Positions 1 to 7,678 of a stretch of DNA of 35,991 bases are shown piece by piece. Under the pieces are notes generated by a model that worked only from the letters and a program-made list of their open reading frames with translations, was not told the origin of the DNA and searched no databases. Within the stretch, counting starts at the first letter, position 1. Every line of letters begins with the position of its first letter. The translations under genes were made by a program, and so were the position numbers. Source of the DNA: Gammaproteobacteria bacterium (GTDB lineage: Bacteria; Pseudomonadota; Gammaproteobacteria; Chromatiales; Chromatiaceae); the NCBI GenBank assembly GCA_015490795.1, contig WFXD01000010.1, forward strand, positions 1-35,991, written 5' to 3'.

Positions 1-126
1 AGTAACGGGACGCACTACCAGGACAGCACCATCGATTACGAAGCACTGACCGTTGCCCGGAACGCCCCGCGCTGGCTCAAGATGCTTCGGAAACACGGTT
101 TCATCACCGACGCCACTACCGCGTAA
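1..126 (+). CDS. 3' end of an unrecognised gene (partial)
   Basis: An open frame runs from the first base to a TAA at 124-126 and encodes the last 41 residues of a protein. The visible peptide includes DYEALTVARNAPRWLKMLRK and ends in DATTA. I do not recognise the family. It is convergent with hemW; about 110 bp separate the two stops. A weak 5-bp stem (TGCCC/GGGCA, 133-149) follows the stop but has no T-tract. It could be the end of a transposase or of an ordinary gene, and the visible part cannot decide this. Confidence 0.45.
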   Translation, partial: SNGTHYQDSTIDYEALTVARNAPRWLKMLRKHGFITDATTA

Positions 127-236
127 CCTGCCTGCCCTCTCAAGGGGCAAATGCATACCATCAGACAGGCTTGTGACTGGCCAGGGTTTCGTGTGCGCGT
201 CAGGGTGGGTTCTTCCACATTAAGTCCGACAGGCTC

Positions 237-1385
237 CTAGAGAAATTTCTCCAGCAGATTATTGAGAAAACGCCGGCCAAGGGGGGTGGGGCTGAATATA
301 CCATTGCGGTTTTCCAGCAGCCCTTCATGAATGGCCTCTTCAACCGGGGTGGCGATGGTGGCAAAAGGGAGCCCTGTACGCTGCTGGTAGAGACCTTCAG
401 TGAACCCCTGGCGCAGCCTCAGTGCATTCATCATAAACTCCAGCGCAATCTCATCAGCTGCCAGGGTTTTTTGCCCGGATAATCCCTGATCCATGCCTGC
501 TGCGGCAAGGTAGGCGCTGGGTTCCGGGGGCTTCCAGCGGCGTGTTATGGATCTGTCAGGGCGTGTCGATTTGCCATGAGCGCCTGCGCCAATCCCCAGG
601 TAGTCGCCGAAAGTCCAGTAGTTGAGGTTATGGCGGCACGGCATCCCGGACTGGGCATAGGCAGAGATCTCATATTGGCTGTAACCCCGGTCACTGAGCA
701 GGGCCTCCCCCTGCTGCTGCATCTCCCAAAGGCTCTCCTCCAGTGGCAGGGTGGGTGGTGAGTGGTGAAATGGGGTACCGGGTTCCAGTGTCAGCTGGTA
801 ATAGGAGATGTGCTCAGGCTGTAGCTCAATCGCCCTCTCCAGATCGCGCTGCGCCAGCGCCATATCCTGGCCGGGCAGGCCAAACATCAGATCCAGATTG
901 ATCTGTTCAAAGCCGGCACTCCTGGCGGAATGGAAGGCGGCAACGGCCTCGTCTGCCCGATGGATGCGGCCAAGCCGTTGCAGTGATTCGGCATCAAAAC
1001 TCTGGACACCGATTGAGAGCCGGTTCACTCCGGCAGCACGGTAGCGTGCAAAGCGGCCAGCCTCCAGCGTGCCGGGGTTTGCCTCCAGTGTGACCTCAAT
1101 ATCGGCCGGGATCACCATCCGCTGCCGTATGCCATCCAGCAGTTTGGTGATGGCGCTGCCGGAGAGGAGGCTGGGTGTGCCGCCGCCGATAAAGATGCTG
1201 TGCAGTGGCCGCCCATGCTGCTGGGGCTGCTCGCTATCCAGATCGGCCAGCAGGGCACCAATATAGGCCTCTTCGTTCAGGCTGCCTTTCAGTGCACGAG
1301 AGTTAAAATCGCAATAGGGGCACTTTTGGATACACCAGGGGATGTGGATGTAGAGGGAGAGCGGGGGCAGTTGAAAGAGGGGCAT
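237..1385 (-). CDS. hemW: HemW, radical SAM heme chaperone
   Basis: The 382-residue product has the usual length of HemW (older name: oxygen-independent coproporphyrinogen oxidase-like, YggW). The radical SAM CxxxCxxC motif is formed by C18, C22 and C25 within IPWCIQKCPYC, followed by the glycine-rich FIGGGTPSLL segment. The HNLNYWTFGDYLGIGAGAHG stretch is typical of HemW. Family knowledge: these proteins bind heme and a 4Fe-4S cluster, transfer heme to acceptor proteins in the cytoplasm, and are not true coproporphyrinogen oxidases. It is the last gene of the uvrD-dctP-hemW run. The ATG at 1385 has no visible Shine-Dalgarno sequence and lies 13 nt after a strong hairpin, but no other in-frame start precedes the radical SAM motif. 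Confidence 0.93.
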   Translation of the reverse strand: MPLFQLPPLSLYIHIPWCIQKCPYCDFNSRALKGSLNEEAYIGALLADLDSEQPQQHGRPLHSIFIGGGTPSLLSGSAITKLLDGIRQRMVIPADIEVTLEANPGTLEAGRFARYRAAGVNRLSIGVQSFDAESLQRLGRIHRADEAVAAFHSARSAGFEQINLDLMFGLPGQDMALAQRDLERAIELQPEHISYYQLTLEPGTPFHHSPPTLPLEESLWEMQQQGEALLSDRGYSQYEISAYAQSGMPCRHNLNYWTFGDYLGIGAGAHGKSTRPDRSITRRWKPPEPSAYLAAAGMDQGLSGQKTLAADEIALEFMMNALRLRQGFTEGLYQQRTGLPFATIATPVEEAIHEGLLENRNGIFSPTPLGRRFLNNLLEKFL

Positions 1386-1398
1386 TTGGGTTGAAAAT

Positions 1399-1430
1399 CC
1401 AGAAAGCGGGGCTGATGCCCTGCTTTCCGG
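1399..1430 (-). terminator. Hairpin terminator or attenuator between dctP and hemW
   Basis: Two 14-nt arms (1399-1412, ccagaaagcggggc, and 1417-1430, gccctgctttccgg) pair around a TGAT loop with one A/C mismatch and one G-T wobble. Read on the minus strand, the stem begins 3 nt after the dctP stop and is followed by ATTTTC, a short T-run. This is the shape of an intrinsic terminator. It ends only 13 nt before the hemW start, so it may also affect hemW expression. Confidence 0.6.
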
Positions 1431-1433
1431 GTA

Positions 1434-2519
1434 TCAGCTCATATCCCGCGCCTGCAGAAAAGCCAGCTGGGAGATATCGCTCCAGCGCCGGGCCTGGTCG
1501 TAAAACCGGGAGTAGGAGGCATAGGCCTTTTTGGCAAAGGCATCCCTGTTGGCCAGCTCGGCCACCACCTCTTCCGAGAGCTTGCGCAGCTGCTGCAATA
1601 CATCCTGCGGGTAGACCCGCATATCCACCTTGTGCTTGTTCAACAGGGTATCCAGCGCAATCGGATTGCGCGCAGTGTACTCACAGAGCAGATCCTGATT
1701 CACTACCCGGCAGGCGTTGAGCACGATGGATTGCAGATCCTTCGGCAGTGCATGCAGCGCCTTTTTGTTGATGATCGCCTCCAGTGTGGTGCCCGGCTCG
1801 TGGAAGCCGGGGTAGTAGTAGTATCTGGCTGCCTTGTAGAGACCAAAGGCCAGATCATTATAGGGGCCGACCCACTCGGTGGCATCGATGGCTCCGGATT
1901 GCAGCGAGGTAAAGAGCTCACCACCCGGCAGATTAACCGGGGTGCCGCCCAGCCGCTTCAGCACCTCACCGCCCAGGCCGGGGATGCGCATCTTCAGCCC
2001 CTTCATATCGGCCAGGCTGTTGATCTCCTTGTTGAACCAGCCGCCCATCTGCACCCCGGTGTTTCCTGCTGGGGCGGGCACCAGCCCAAAGGGGTCATAC
2101 AGCTCCCGCCACAGCTTCAGCCCGTCACCATAGTACATCCAGGCATTCATCTCCTGGGCGGTCAGCCCAAAGGGGACGGTGGAGAAGAGCTGGGCGGCCT
2201 CGCTCTTGCCTTTCCAGTAGTAGGCTGAGCCGTGCCCCATCTCGACTGTGCCGCGGGAGACTGCATCGAAGGTCTCAAAGGCGGGCACCAGCTCTTTGGC
2301 GCCATAGACCTTGACCCGGATGCGCCCACCGCTCATCTCGCCGATCAGTGCCGCCAGCTTGTTGGCGGCGGTGCCCAGGCCGGGGAAGTTCTTCGGCCAG
2401 GTGGTGACCATCTTCCAGCGGTACTGCGCCTTGGCCTGTGCGGCTCCGGCGGCCATCAGCCCGGCCCCCACGGCCAGTGATGCGCCCCCGGCCTGTTTGA
2501 TGAAATCACGACGCTGCAT
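1434..2519 (-). CDS. TRAP transporter substrate-binding protein, DctP/TakP type
   Basis: This is a periplasmic solute receptor of 361 residues. The N-terminus MQRRDFIKQAG is a twin-arginine signal followed by a hydrophobic Ala/Gly stretch ending in AQA, which indicates folded export by Tat. The mature part matches the TRAP family annotated as mannitol/chloroaromatic or alpha-keto acid receptors (TakP-like): WKMVTTWPKNFPGLG, GHGSAYYWKGK, KGLKMRIPGLGGEVL and IDATEWVGPYNDLAFGLY. The start at 2519 is chosen because AGGAG (2528-2532) lies 8 nt upstream and the Tat signal begins there; a longer frame to 2585 is unlikely. No DctQ or DctM membrane subunits are next to it, so the partner permease must be elsewhere or absent. 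The ligand cannot be told from the sequence. Confidence 0.88.
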   Translation of the reverse strand: MQRRDFIKQAGGASLAVGAGLMAAGAAQAKAQYRWKMVTTWPKNFPGLGTAANKLAALIGEMSGGRIRVKVYGAKELVPAFETFDAVSRGTVEMGHGSAYYWKGKSEAAQLFSTVPFGLTAQEMNAWMYYGDGLKLWRELYDPFGLVPAPAGNTGVQMGGWFNKEINSLADMKGLKMRIPGLGGEVLKRLGGTPVNLPGGELFTSLQSGAIDATEWVGPYNDLAFGLYKAARYYYYPGFHEPGTTLEAIINKKALHALPKDLQSIVLNACRVVNQDLLCEYTARNPIALDTLLNKHKVDMRVYPQDVLQQLRKLSEEVVAELANRDAFAKKAYASYSRFYDQARRWSDISQLAFLQARDMS

Positions 2520-2527
2520 GCTCTTTT

Positions 2528-2532
2528 CTCCT
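2528..2532 (-). promoter_or_regulatory. Ribosome binding site that sets the dctP start
   Basis: AGGAG on the minus strand lies 8 nt before ATG 2519. It supports a start at the Tat signal peptide and not at an upstream in-frame ATG at 2585, which overlaps the uvrD 3' end. Confidence 0.75.
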
Positions 2533-2545
2533 GGATTTTTCTGGG

Positions 2546-4702
2546 TTAAAGGAATTGCAGATTGGCATAGGCCGCTACCAGCCACTTGGCGCCAATATCC
2601 TCGAAGTTGATCTGTACCCGTGCGCTGTTGCCCCGCCCTTCGGCATTCAGTACAACACCGTCACCAAATTTGGCGTGCCGAACCCGCTGGCCCAACTGAA
2701 AGCCGGACGGCCCGGTACGAAATGCGCTGCCCTGCTGCTGTATCGGGCGTGAAACCTGGGGCTGGCTGCGGATCTCCTCCATCAGTTCGGCCGGTATCTC
2801 GCGCAGAAAACGGGAGGGGCGGGAGTAGCTCTCTTTACCGTGCAGGCGACGGGTCTCGGCGTGGCTCAGATAGAGCTGGCTCATGGCGCGGGTCATGCCG
2901 ACATAGCAGAGGCGGCGCTCCTCCTCCAGCCGTTCCGGGTCGTTGGCGGAGAGGCTGTGTGGAAACAGCCCCTCCTCCATTCCGCCGATAAAGACCAGTG
3001 GAAACTCCAGCCCCTTGGCCGAGTGCAGGGTCATCAGCTGGACACAGTCCTCAAACTTGTCACCCTGTGTCTCGCCCGCCTCCAGCACGGCATGGGAGAG
3101 GAAGGCGGTAAGATCATCCAGCTCGTCATCAGTCGCTTCATGTGTAAACTGGCGGGTGGCGTTGAGCAGCTCCTCCAGGTTTTCGATACGATCCTGTCCA
3201 CGGCCATCGCGGTTCTTCTCAAAATGTTCGACCAGCCGGCTGCTGGCGATGGCATGCTCGGTGATCTCTGTCAGGGTCAGGTCGGTTGTGGCGGCCTGTA
3301 GCTCCTGGATCAGATCGAGAAACCCGCGCAGTGCGTTGGCGGCGCGAGCGCTCATGCCGCCACCCTCAAGCAGGGCATGTGCTGCTTTCCAAAGAGAGCA
3401 GTGGAAATCGCGGGCATGGGCGCGCACCGCATCCAGGGTGCGGGGGCCGATGCCACGCGGCGGCATGTTTACCGAGCGTTCGAAGGCGGCATCATCATCC
3501 GGGTTGGCGAGCATGCGCAGATAGGCCATGGCATCCTTGATCTCGGCGCGCTCGAAGAAGCGCAGCCCACCATAGACACGATAGGGGATCTGGGACTGGA
3601 ACAGGGTCTCCTCAAACTGCCGTGACTGGGCGTTGGAGCGGTAGAGGATGGCCGCTTCAGCCCGCCGGTGACCCTGGCTGATAAAGTCGCGAATGCGGTC
3701 GATTATAAAGCGCGCCTCATCCACCTCGTTGTAGGCGGCATAGAGGCGGATCGGGTCGCCCTTATCGCCATCGGTCCAGAGATTTTTGCCCAGCCTGGAG
3801 GGGTTGTTGGCGATCAGTGCATTGGCGGCGCTGAGGATGTTGCTGGTGGAGCGGTAGTTCTGCTCCAGCCGCACCAGTTGCGCCCCTTTATAGTCCTGCT
3901 GAAACTGCTGGATGTGCTCGACCCGCGCCCCGCGCCAGCCGTAGATGGACTGGTCATCATCACCCACCGCAAACAGATTATGGCGGCTGCCCGCCAGCAG
4001 CCGCAGCCAGGCGTACTGGATCTCGTTGGTGTCCTGAAACTCATCGGCCAGGATATGTTGGAAGCGCGCCTGATAGTGTTGCAGAATATCCGGCCGACTG
4101 CGCCACAGCTCATGGGCGCGCAGCAGCAGATCGGCAAAATCGAGCAGCCCGCCACGCTCGCAGGCCTTTTCGTACTCCTGGTAGATGTGGATCATCTGCC
4201 GTTGATGGGGGTCGCCGCCATCATCCAGATGTTTGGCGCGCAGCCCCTCATCCTTGCGGGCATTGATGAACCACTGCGCCTGCCGGGGCGGCCAACGGGC
4301 CTCGTCAATATTGAGTGCCCGCATGGTGCGTTTAATGAGCCGGAACTGATCGTCGGAGTCCAGAATCTGAAACCCCTGTGGCAGCCCGGCATCCTGCCAA
4401 TGGGCGCGTAACAGGCGGTGTGCCAAGCCATGAAAGGTGCCGACCCACATGCCGCCAACCGGCATATTCAGCAGCTTTTCGATGCGGTCGCGCATCTCCC
4501 GCGCCGCCTTGTTGGTAAAGGTGACGGCCATGATCGACCAGGGGGAGGCGTGCTCCACCTGCATCAGCCAGGCGATGCGGTGTACCAGAACGCGGGTCTT
4601 GCCGCTGCCGGCGCCGGCCAGCACCAGCATGCCGCCTGCCGGGGCAGAGACCGCTTCGCGCTGGGCATCGTTCAGGCCATCGAGAATAGAGGAGACATCC
4701 AT
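2546..4702 (-). CDS. uvrD: DNA helicase II, UvrD
   Basis: The 718-residue SF1A helicase is close to the length of E. coli UvrD (720). The N-terminus MDVSSILDGLNDAQREAV follows the UvrD pattern. The Walker A motif GAGSGKT is at residues 30-36, followed by VTFTNKAAREM (motif Ia), ILADEFQDTN (Walker B), VGDDDQSIYGWRGA (motif III), QNYRSTSNIL (motif IV), LMTLHSAKGLEF (motif V) and YVGMTRA (motif VI). The C-terminus, KFGDGVVLNAEGRG onward, is the Tudor-like domain of UvrD/PcrA. Role: 3'-5' unwinding in nucleotide excision and mismatch repair. It is the first gene of the minus run and is divergent from the PilZ gene, with 107 bp between the starts. Its stop is 26 bp upstream of the dctP ATG. Confidence 0.96.
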   Translation of the reverse strand: MDVSSILDGLNDAQREAVSAPAGGMLVLAGAGSGKTRVLVHRIAWLMQVEHASPWSIMAVTFTNKAAREMRDRIEKLLNMPVGGMWVGTFHGLAHRLLRAHWQDAGLPQGFQILDSDDQFRLIKRTMRALNIDEARWPPRQAQWFINARKDEGLRAKHLDDGGDPHQRQMIHIYQEYEKACERGGLLDFADLLLRAHELWRSRPDILQHYQARFQHILADEFQDTNEIQYAWLRLLAGSRHNLFAVGDDDQSIYGWRGARVEHIQQFQQDYKGAQLVRLEQNYRSTSNILSAANALIANNPSRLGKNLWTDGDKGDPIRLYAAYNEVDEARFIIDRIRDFISQGHRRAEAAILYRSNAQSRQFEETLFQSQIPYRVYGGLRFFERAEIKDAMAYLRMLANPDDDAAFERSVNMPPRGIGPRTLDAVRAHARDFHCSLWKAAHALLEGGGMSARAANALRGFLDLIQELQAATTDLTLTEITEHAIASSRLVEHFEKNRDGRGQDRIENLEELLNATRQFTHEATDDELDDLTAFLSHAVLEAGETQGDKFEDCVQLMTLHSAKGLEFPLVFIGGMEEGLFPHSLSANDPERLEEERRLCYVGMTRAMSQLYLSHAETRRLHGKESYSRPSRFLREIPAELMEEIRSQPQVSRPIQQQGSAFRTGPSGFQLGQRVRHAKFGDGVVLNAEGRGNSARVQINFEDIGAKWLVAAYANLQFL

Positions 4703-4809
4703 CCGGCCATTTTACCTGATATAGTCGTGCTGTGTTTTTAGAAAAATCGGTTGCGCCGTAACCGGACAGTAGCGTACAACAGCAGACATCTTGCCTGCGG
4801 GGTAAAGCC

Positions 4810-5202
4810 ATGATTGGCTACAATCAAAACAACAGACGCCAGCACATACGTGTGCAGCCAGAGAGAGAGAAACCGATCAAGGTTGATATTAACGGCGAGG
4901 ACTTTATAGACGTTCTGCGAGCGGTGGATATCAGCATTGGTGGCATGGGCGTCGATGTTGCCCACATGTTTAAAGGGTGCCGTATTAATAAATCGGTCTC
5001 TGTTATTGTCACCTTGCCCACATCAGATGGCAGGGGGTTCCAGGTCGATGGCCGGATCAGGCATGTCAAAGAGCGCAGATTCGGTATCCAGTTTGTGGGC
5101 TTGGCGGATGCCAACCGCAAGCAGCTCAAGGAGTATATCGCCTCCAGGCTCGCCGATGCGCCCTGGTCAATACGCCTGAAGCAGCGGCTGGGGCTCCTAT
5201 AG
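4810..5202 (+). CDS. PilZ domain protein (c-di-GMP receptor)
   Basis: This is a stand-alone PilZ protein of 130 residues. Both c-di-GMP binding motifs are intact: RRxxxR at R9-R14 (RRQHIR) and DxSxxG at D40-G45 (DISIGG). The rest of the protein follows the PilZ beta-barrel pattern, with IRHVKERRFGIQFVGL as the late strand pair. The C-terminus has a short basic helix (SIRLKQRLGLL). Family knowledge: such single-domain proteins sense c-di-GMP and change motility, polysaccharide or pilus output through a partner. No partner gene is adjacent. The gene is isolated between divergent uvrD and the convergent SPOR gene. Confidence 0.88.
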   Translation: MIGYNQNNRRQHIRVQPEREKPIKVDINGEDFIDVLRAVDISIGGMGVDVAHMFKGCRINKSVSVIVTLPTSDGRGFQVDGRIRHVKERRFGIQFVGLADANRKQLKEYIASRLADAPWSIRLKQRLGLL

Positions 5203-5230
5203 TGCTCCGCCCAGGTTTATATTGACGACA

Positions 5231-5809
5231 CTATCTTTTCAGCTTGATCAGCAGGCTGTTGATCTTGTTCTTCCGCAGTTGATCGCGAATCTGGTTGATC
5301 TGCTGGCCACTGCGATATGGGCCGCTCCGTACCCGGTGGTAGGTGTCTTTGTTATTGATCGTCACTTTCTGGATTTCGGCCTGTATGCCCAGCAGCGCCA
5401 GGCTGGCCTTCATTCGGTCGGCATCCCCGTATTTGCGAAATGATCCCATCTGGAGCATATAGGTGCTGCCGGTGGTGACAGGAGCCGCTTTTTTGGGGGC
5501 CTGCCTTGGGATGGGGTCTGGCTCAGGCACCGCGACCTCGACCTCCATCAGGGGCAAGGTGGTGTAGAAATCGAAGCGGGGCTTGGGCGGCCGTGAGTCC
5601 TGCTTCTCCGCCGCTCTTTTGGGGTCCTCCTGCTGATGCGCCGGGGCATGGGCCGGCTTGGCGGCCATCTCCTGTTGCTGGCCAAATTTGAGCCAGAACA
5701 GCCCGGCAGCAAACAGACCCACCAACAGACCAGCAAAAAACCAGGCCCAGCCAGAGGTCTGCTGTTTTTTAGGTTTTGGGTTGGCGCGGGTTTTGTAATC
5801 GCGGGCCAC
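5231..5809 (-). CDS. SPOR domain protein, FtsN-like
   Basis: The 192-residue single-pass inner-membrane protein has a basic cytoplasmic N-terminus (YKTRANPKPKKQQ), one membrane segment around residues 19-42 (WAWFFAGLLVGLFAAGLFWL), a Pro/Ala/Lys-rich periplasmic linker, and a C-terminal SPOR domain from about residue 115 (YMLQMGSFRKYGDADRMKA to the end). SPOR domains bind denuded septal peptidoglycan. The layout and the position after argS match the FtsN-like protein of the conserved priA-argS-SPOR order. The start is GTG at 5807-5809, directly after the argS TAA (5810-5812), with GGAG about 10 nt upstream, which suggests translational coupling. Confidence 0.85.
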   Translation of the reverse strand: MARDYKTRANPKPKKQQTSGWAWFFAGLLVGLFAAGLFWLKFGQQQEMAAKPAHAPAHQQEDPKRAAEKQDSRPPKPRFDFYTTLPLMEVEVAVPEPDPIPRQAPKKAAPVTTGSTYMLQMGSFRKYGDADRMKASLALLGIQAEIQKVTINNKDTYHRVRSGPYRSGQQINQIRDQLRKNKINSLLIKLKR

Positions 5810-7579
5810 TTACATGCGCTCCGGTGCAGAGACGCCCAGCAGGCCAAGCCCGTTGCTAACCACCTGCCGCGCCGCCAGGATCAGTTTTAGCCGTGCATCA
5901 CGCAGGGGCTCATCCTCAACCAGAAACTGGTGGGCGTTATAGTAGGTGTGAAAATCCTGGGCCAGCTCGCGCAGGTAGTGAACCAGCTGGTGCGGCTCCT
6001 CATGGAGCGCCGCAGCCTCGACCACTTCAGGATAGCGGGAGAGGGTGCGCAGCAGTGCCTGCTCATGCGCCTCTGTGAGCCGTTCCAGATGTGTGGCGCC
6101 GGGTGAGAGCGCTACCGGAATGCCCTTCTCTCCCGCCTGCCGGAGTACGCTACAGACCCGTGCATGGGCATATTGCACGTAATAGACGGGGTTGTCACTG
6201 GATTGGGATTTGGCCAGATCCAGGTCAAAATCGAGATGCTGTTCACATCTGCGCATCACATAGAAGAAGCGGGCGGCGTCACGCCCCACCTCTTCCCGCA
6301 GCTCACGCAGGGTGACAAAGGAGCCGGAGCGGGTAGACATCGGCACCTTCTGCCCATTGCGGTAGAGGTTGGCAAATTGAACCAGCAGCACATCCAGCCT
6401 GGCGGGGTCATCGCCCAGCGCCTCCAGCGCCGCCTTTACCCGCGGGACATAGCCATGATGGTCTGCACCCCACACATCAATGACCCGGTCAAAACCCCGC
6501 TCCAGCTTCTCGGCATGATAGGCAATATCCGAGGCAAAGTAGGTGGTCTGGCCATTCTCCCGCTCAACCACGCGATCCTTCTCATCACCAAAATCAGTAG
6601 AGCGGAACCAGAGGGCACCCTCTTTCTCATACATCTGGCCAGCGCTGCGCAGGCGTTCAATCACCTTGTTGACTGCGCCACTCTCCACCAGCGTGCGTTC
6701 GGAGTACCAATCCTCGTAGCAGACCCCGAAACCCTCCAGGTCGTCCCGGATATCATCCAGGATATGGTTCAGCCCCAGCTCGAAAACATAACGATAACGC
6801 ACATCACCCAGCAGCCCTTTTGCACGGGTGATGAGGGCATCAATATAGGCCTCTTTGTCGCCATCGGGCTGCGCCTCGGTCTCATCCTGCGGCAGGTCGG
6901 CAAATACCAGATCGGCATCTTGATGGTAATCGTCGCCATGCTCCTGATGCAGGATGGCGGCAATGTCCAGTACATAGTCGCCCTTGTAACCATTGGCCGG
7001 GAAGGGAAAACACTCACCACAAAGCCCCAGATAACGCAGCCAGACGCTGGTGGCCAGGATATCCATCTGGCGGCCGGCATCGTTGACATAGTACTCACGA
7101 TGCACCTTGAAACCGATGGCCTCCAGCAGATCGGCCACGGTTGCGCCGTAGGCGGCTCCCCGGCCATGACCCACATGCAGCGGGCCGGTGGGGTTGGCGG
7201 AGACAAACTCGACCTGAACCGTTTTGCCAGCACCGATTGTGCTGCGGCCAAATCCATGCCCCTGCTGGAGGATCTCCGGCACTAGTGCCAGATAGGCATC
7301 GGGCGTAAGGGTGAAGTTGATAAACCCTGGCCCGGCGACCTCAACCTTTGCAACATGAGGGGATGAGGGGAGGCTGGCCACCAGCTTCTCTGCCAGATCA
7401 CGCGGGCGGCAGCGGGCAATCCTGGCCAGCACCATGGCGATATTGGAGGCAAAATCGCCATGGCTGGTATCACGGGTACGTTCAATGACAGGTTGGGGGA
7501 TCTGCCCGGCAGGGAGTGTGCCATCAGCGGCAAGTTGCTCAAGAGCCTGGGAGAGAAGGTGCTGGATCTGGGCTTTCAT
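5810..7579 (-). CDS. argS: Arginyl-tRNA synthetase
   Basis: The 589-residue class I aminoacyl-tRNA synthetase charges tRNA-Arg. The N-terminal ArgS additional domain (about residues 1-100) is followed by the HIGH-type signature HVGHG within [19 protein letters not shown]. The KMSKS-equivalent loop is the ArgS-typical [13 protein letters not shown]. The C-terminal DALR anticodon-binding domain begins around [18 protein letters not shown]. The expected C-terminal Met is present ([10 protein letters not shown]). It lies 99 bp downstream of priA and abuts the SPOR gene with no gap. Nothing is truncated. Confidence 0.97.
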   Translation of the reverse strand: MKAQIQHLLSQALEQLAADGTLPAGQIPQPVIERTRDTSHGDFASNIAMVLARIARCRPRDLAEKLVASLPSSPHVAKVEVAGPGFINFTLTPDAYLALVPEILQQGHGFGRSTIGAGKTVQVEFVSANPTGPLHVGHGRGAAYGATVADLLEAIGFKVHREYYVNDAGRQMDILATSVWLRYLGLCGECFPFPANGYKGDYVLDIAAILHQEHGDDYHQDADLVFADLPQDETEAQPDGDKEAYIDALITRAKGLLGDVRYRYVFELGLNHILDDIRDDLEGFGVCYEDWYSERTLVESGAVNKVIERLRSAGQMYEKEGALWFRSTDFGDEKDRVVERENGQTTYFASDIAYHAEKLERGFDRVIDVWGADHHGYVPRVKAALEALGDDPARLDVLLVQFANLYRNGQKVPMSTRSGSFVTLRELREEVGRDAARFFYVMRRCEQHLDFDLDLAKSQSSDNPVYYVQYAHARVCSVLRQAGEKGIPVALSPGATHLERLTEAHEQALLRTLSRYPEVVEAAALHEEPHQLVHYLRELAQDFHTYYNAHQFLVEDEPLRDARLKLILAARQVVSNGLGLLGVSAPERM

Positions 7580-7678
7580 TAACTCGGAAAATGTTTAACG
7601 GAGATGACCGCAAAGGATAACAGGAATAGGGAAAGTGTTGGGCCTGCATCTCGATGAGATGGTGAATTATTTTGCCGG

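Noticed and set aside
157-239. REP-like or insertion-sequence end before hemW (GACAGGCT occurs twice)
   Set aside because: The two 8-mers, one in catcagacaggct and one in gtccgacaggct, are too short to call a repeat element, and the second overlaps the hemW stop region. No inverted terminal repeat was found.
6164-7285. 373-codon open frame on the plus strand
   Set aside because: It is antisense to argS, whose signatures are intact across the same bases. Long antisense frames are common in this GC-rich codon usage.
7647-7661. Perfect 6-bp hairpin CATCTC/GAGATG after priA
   Set aside because: It is short, has a 3-nt loop and no T-run on either strand, so a terminator call between priA and argS is not supported.
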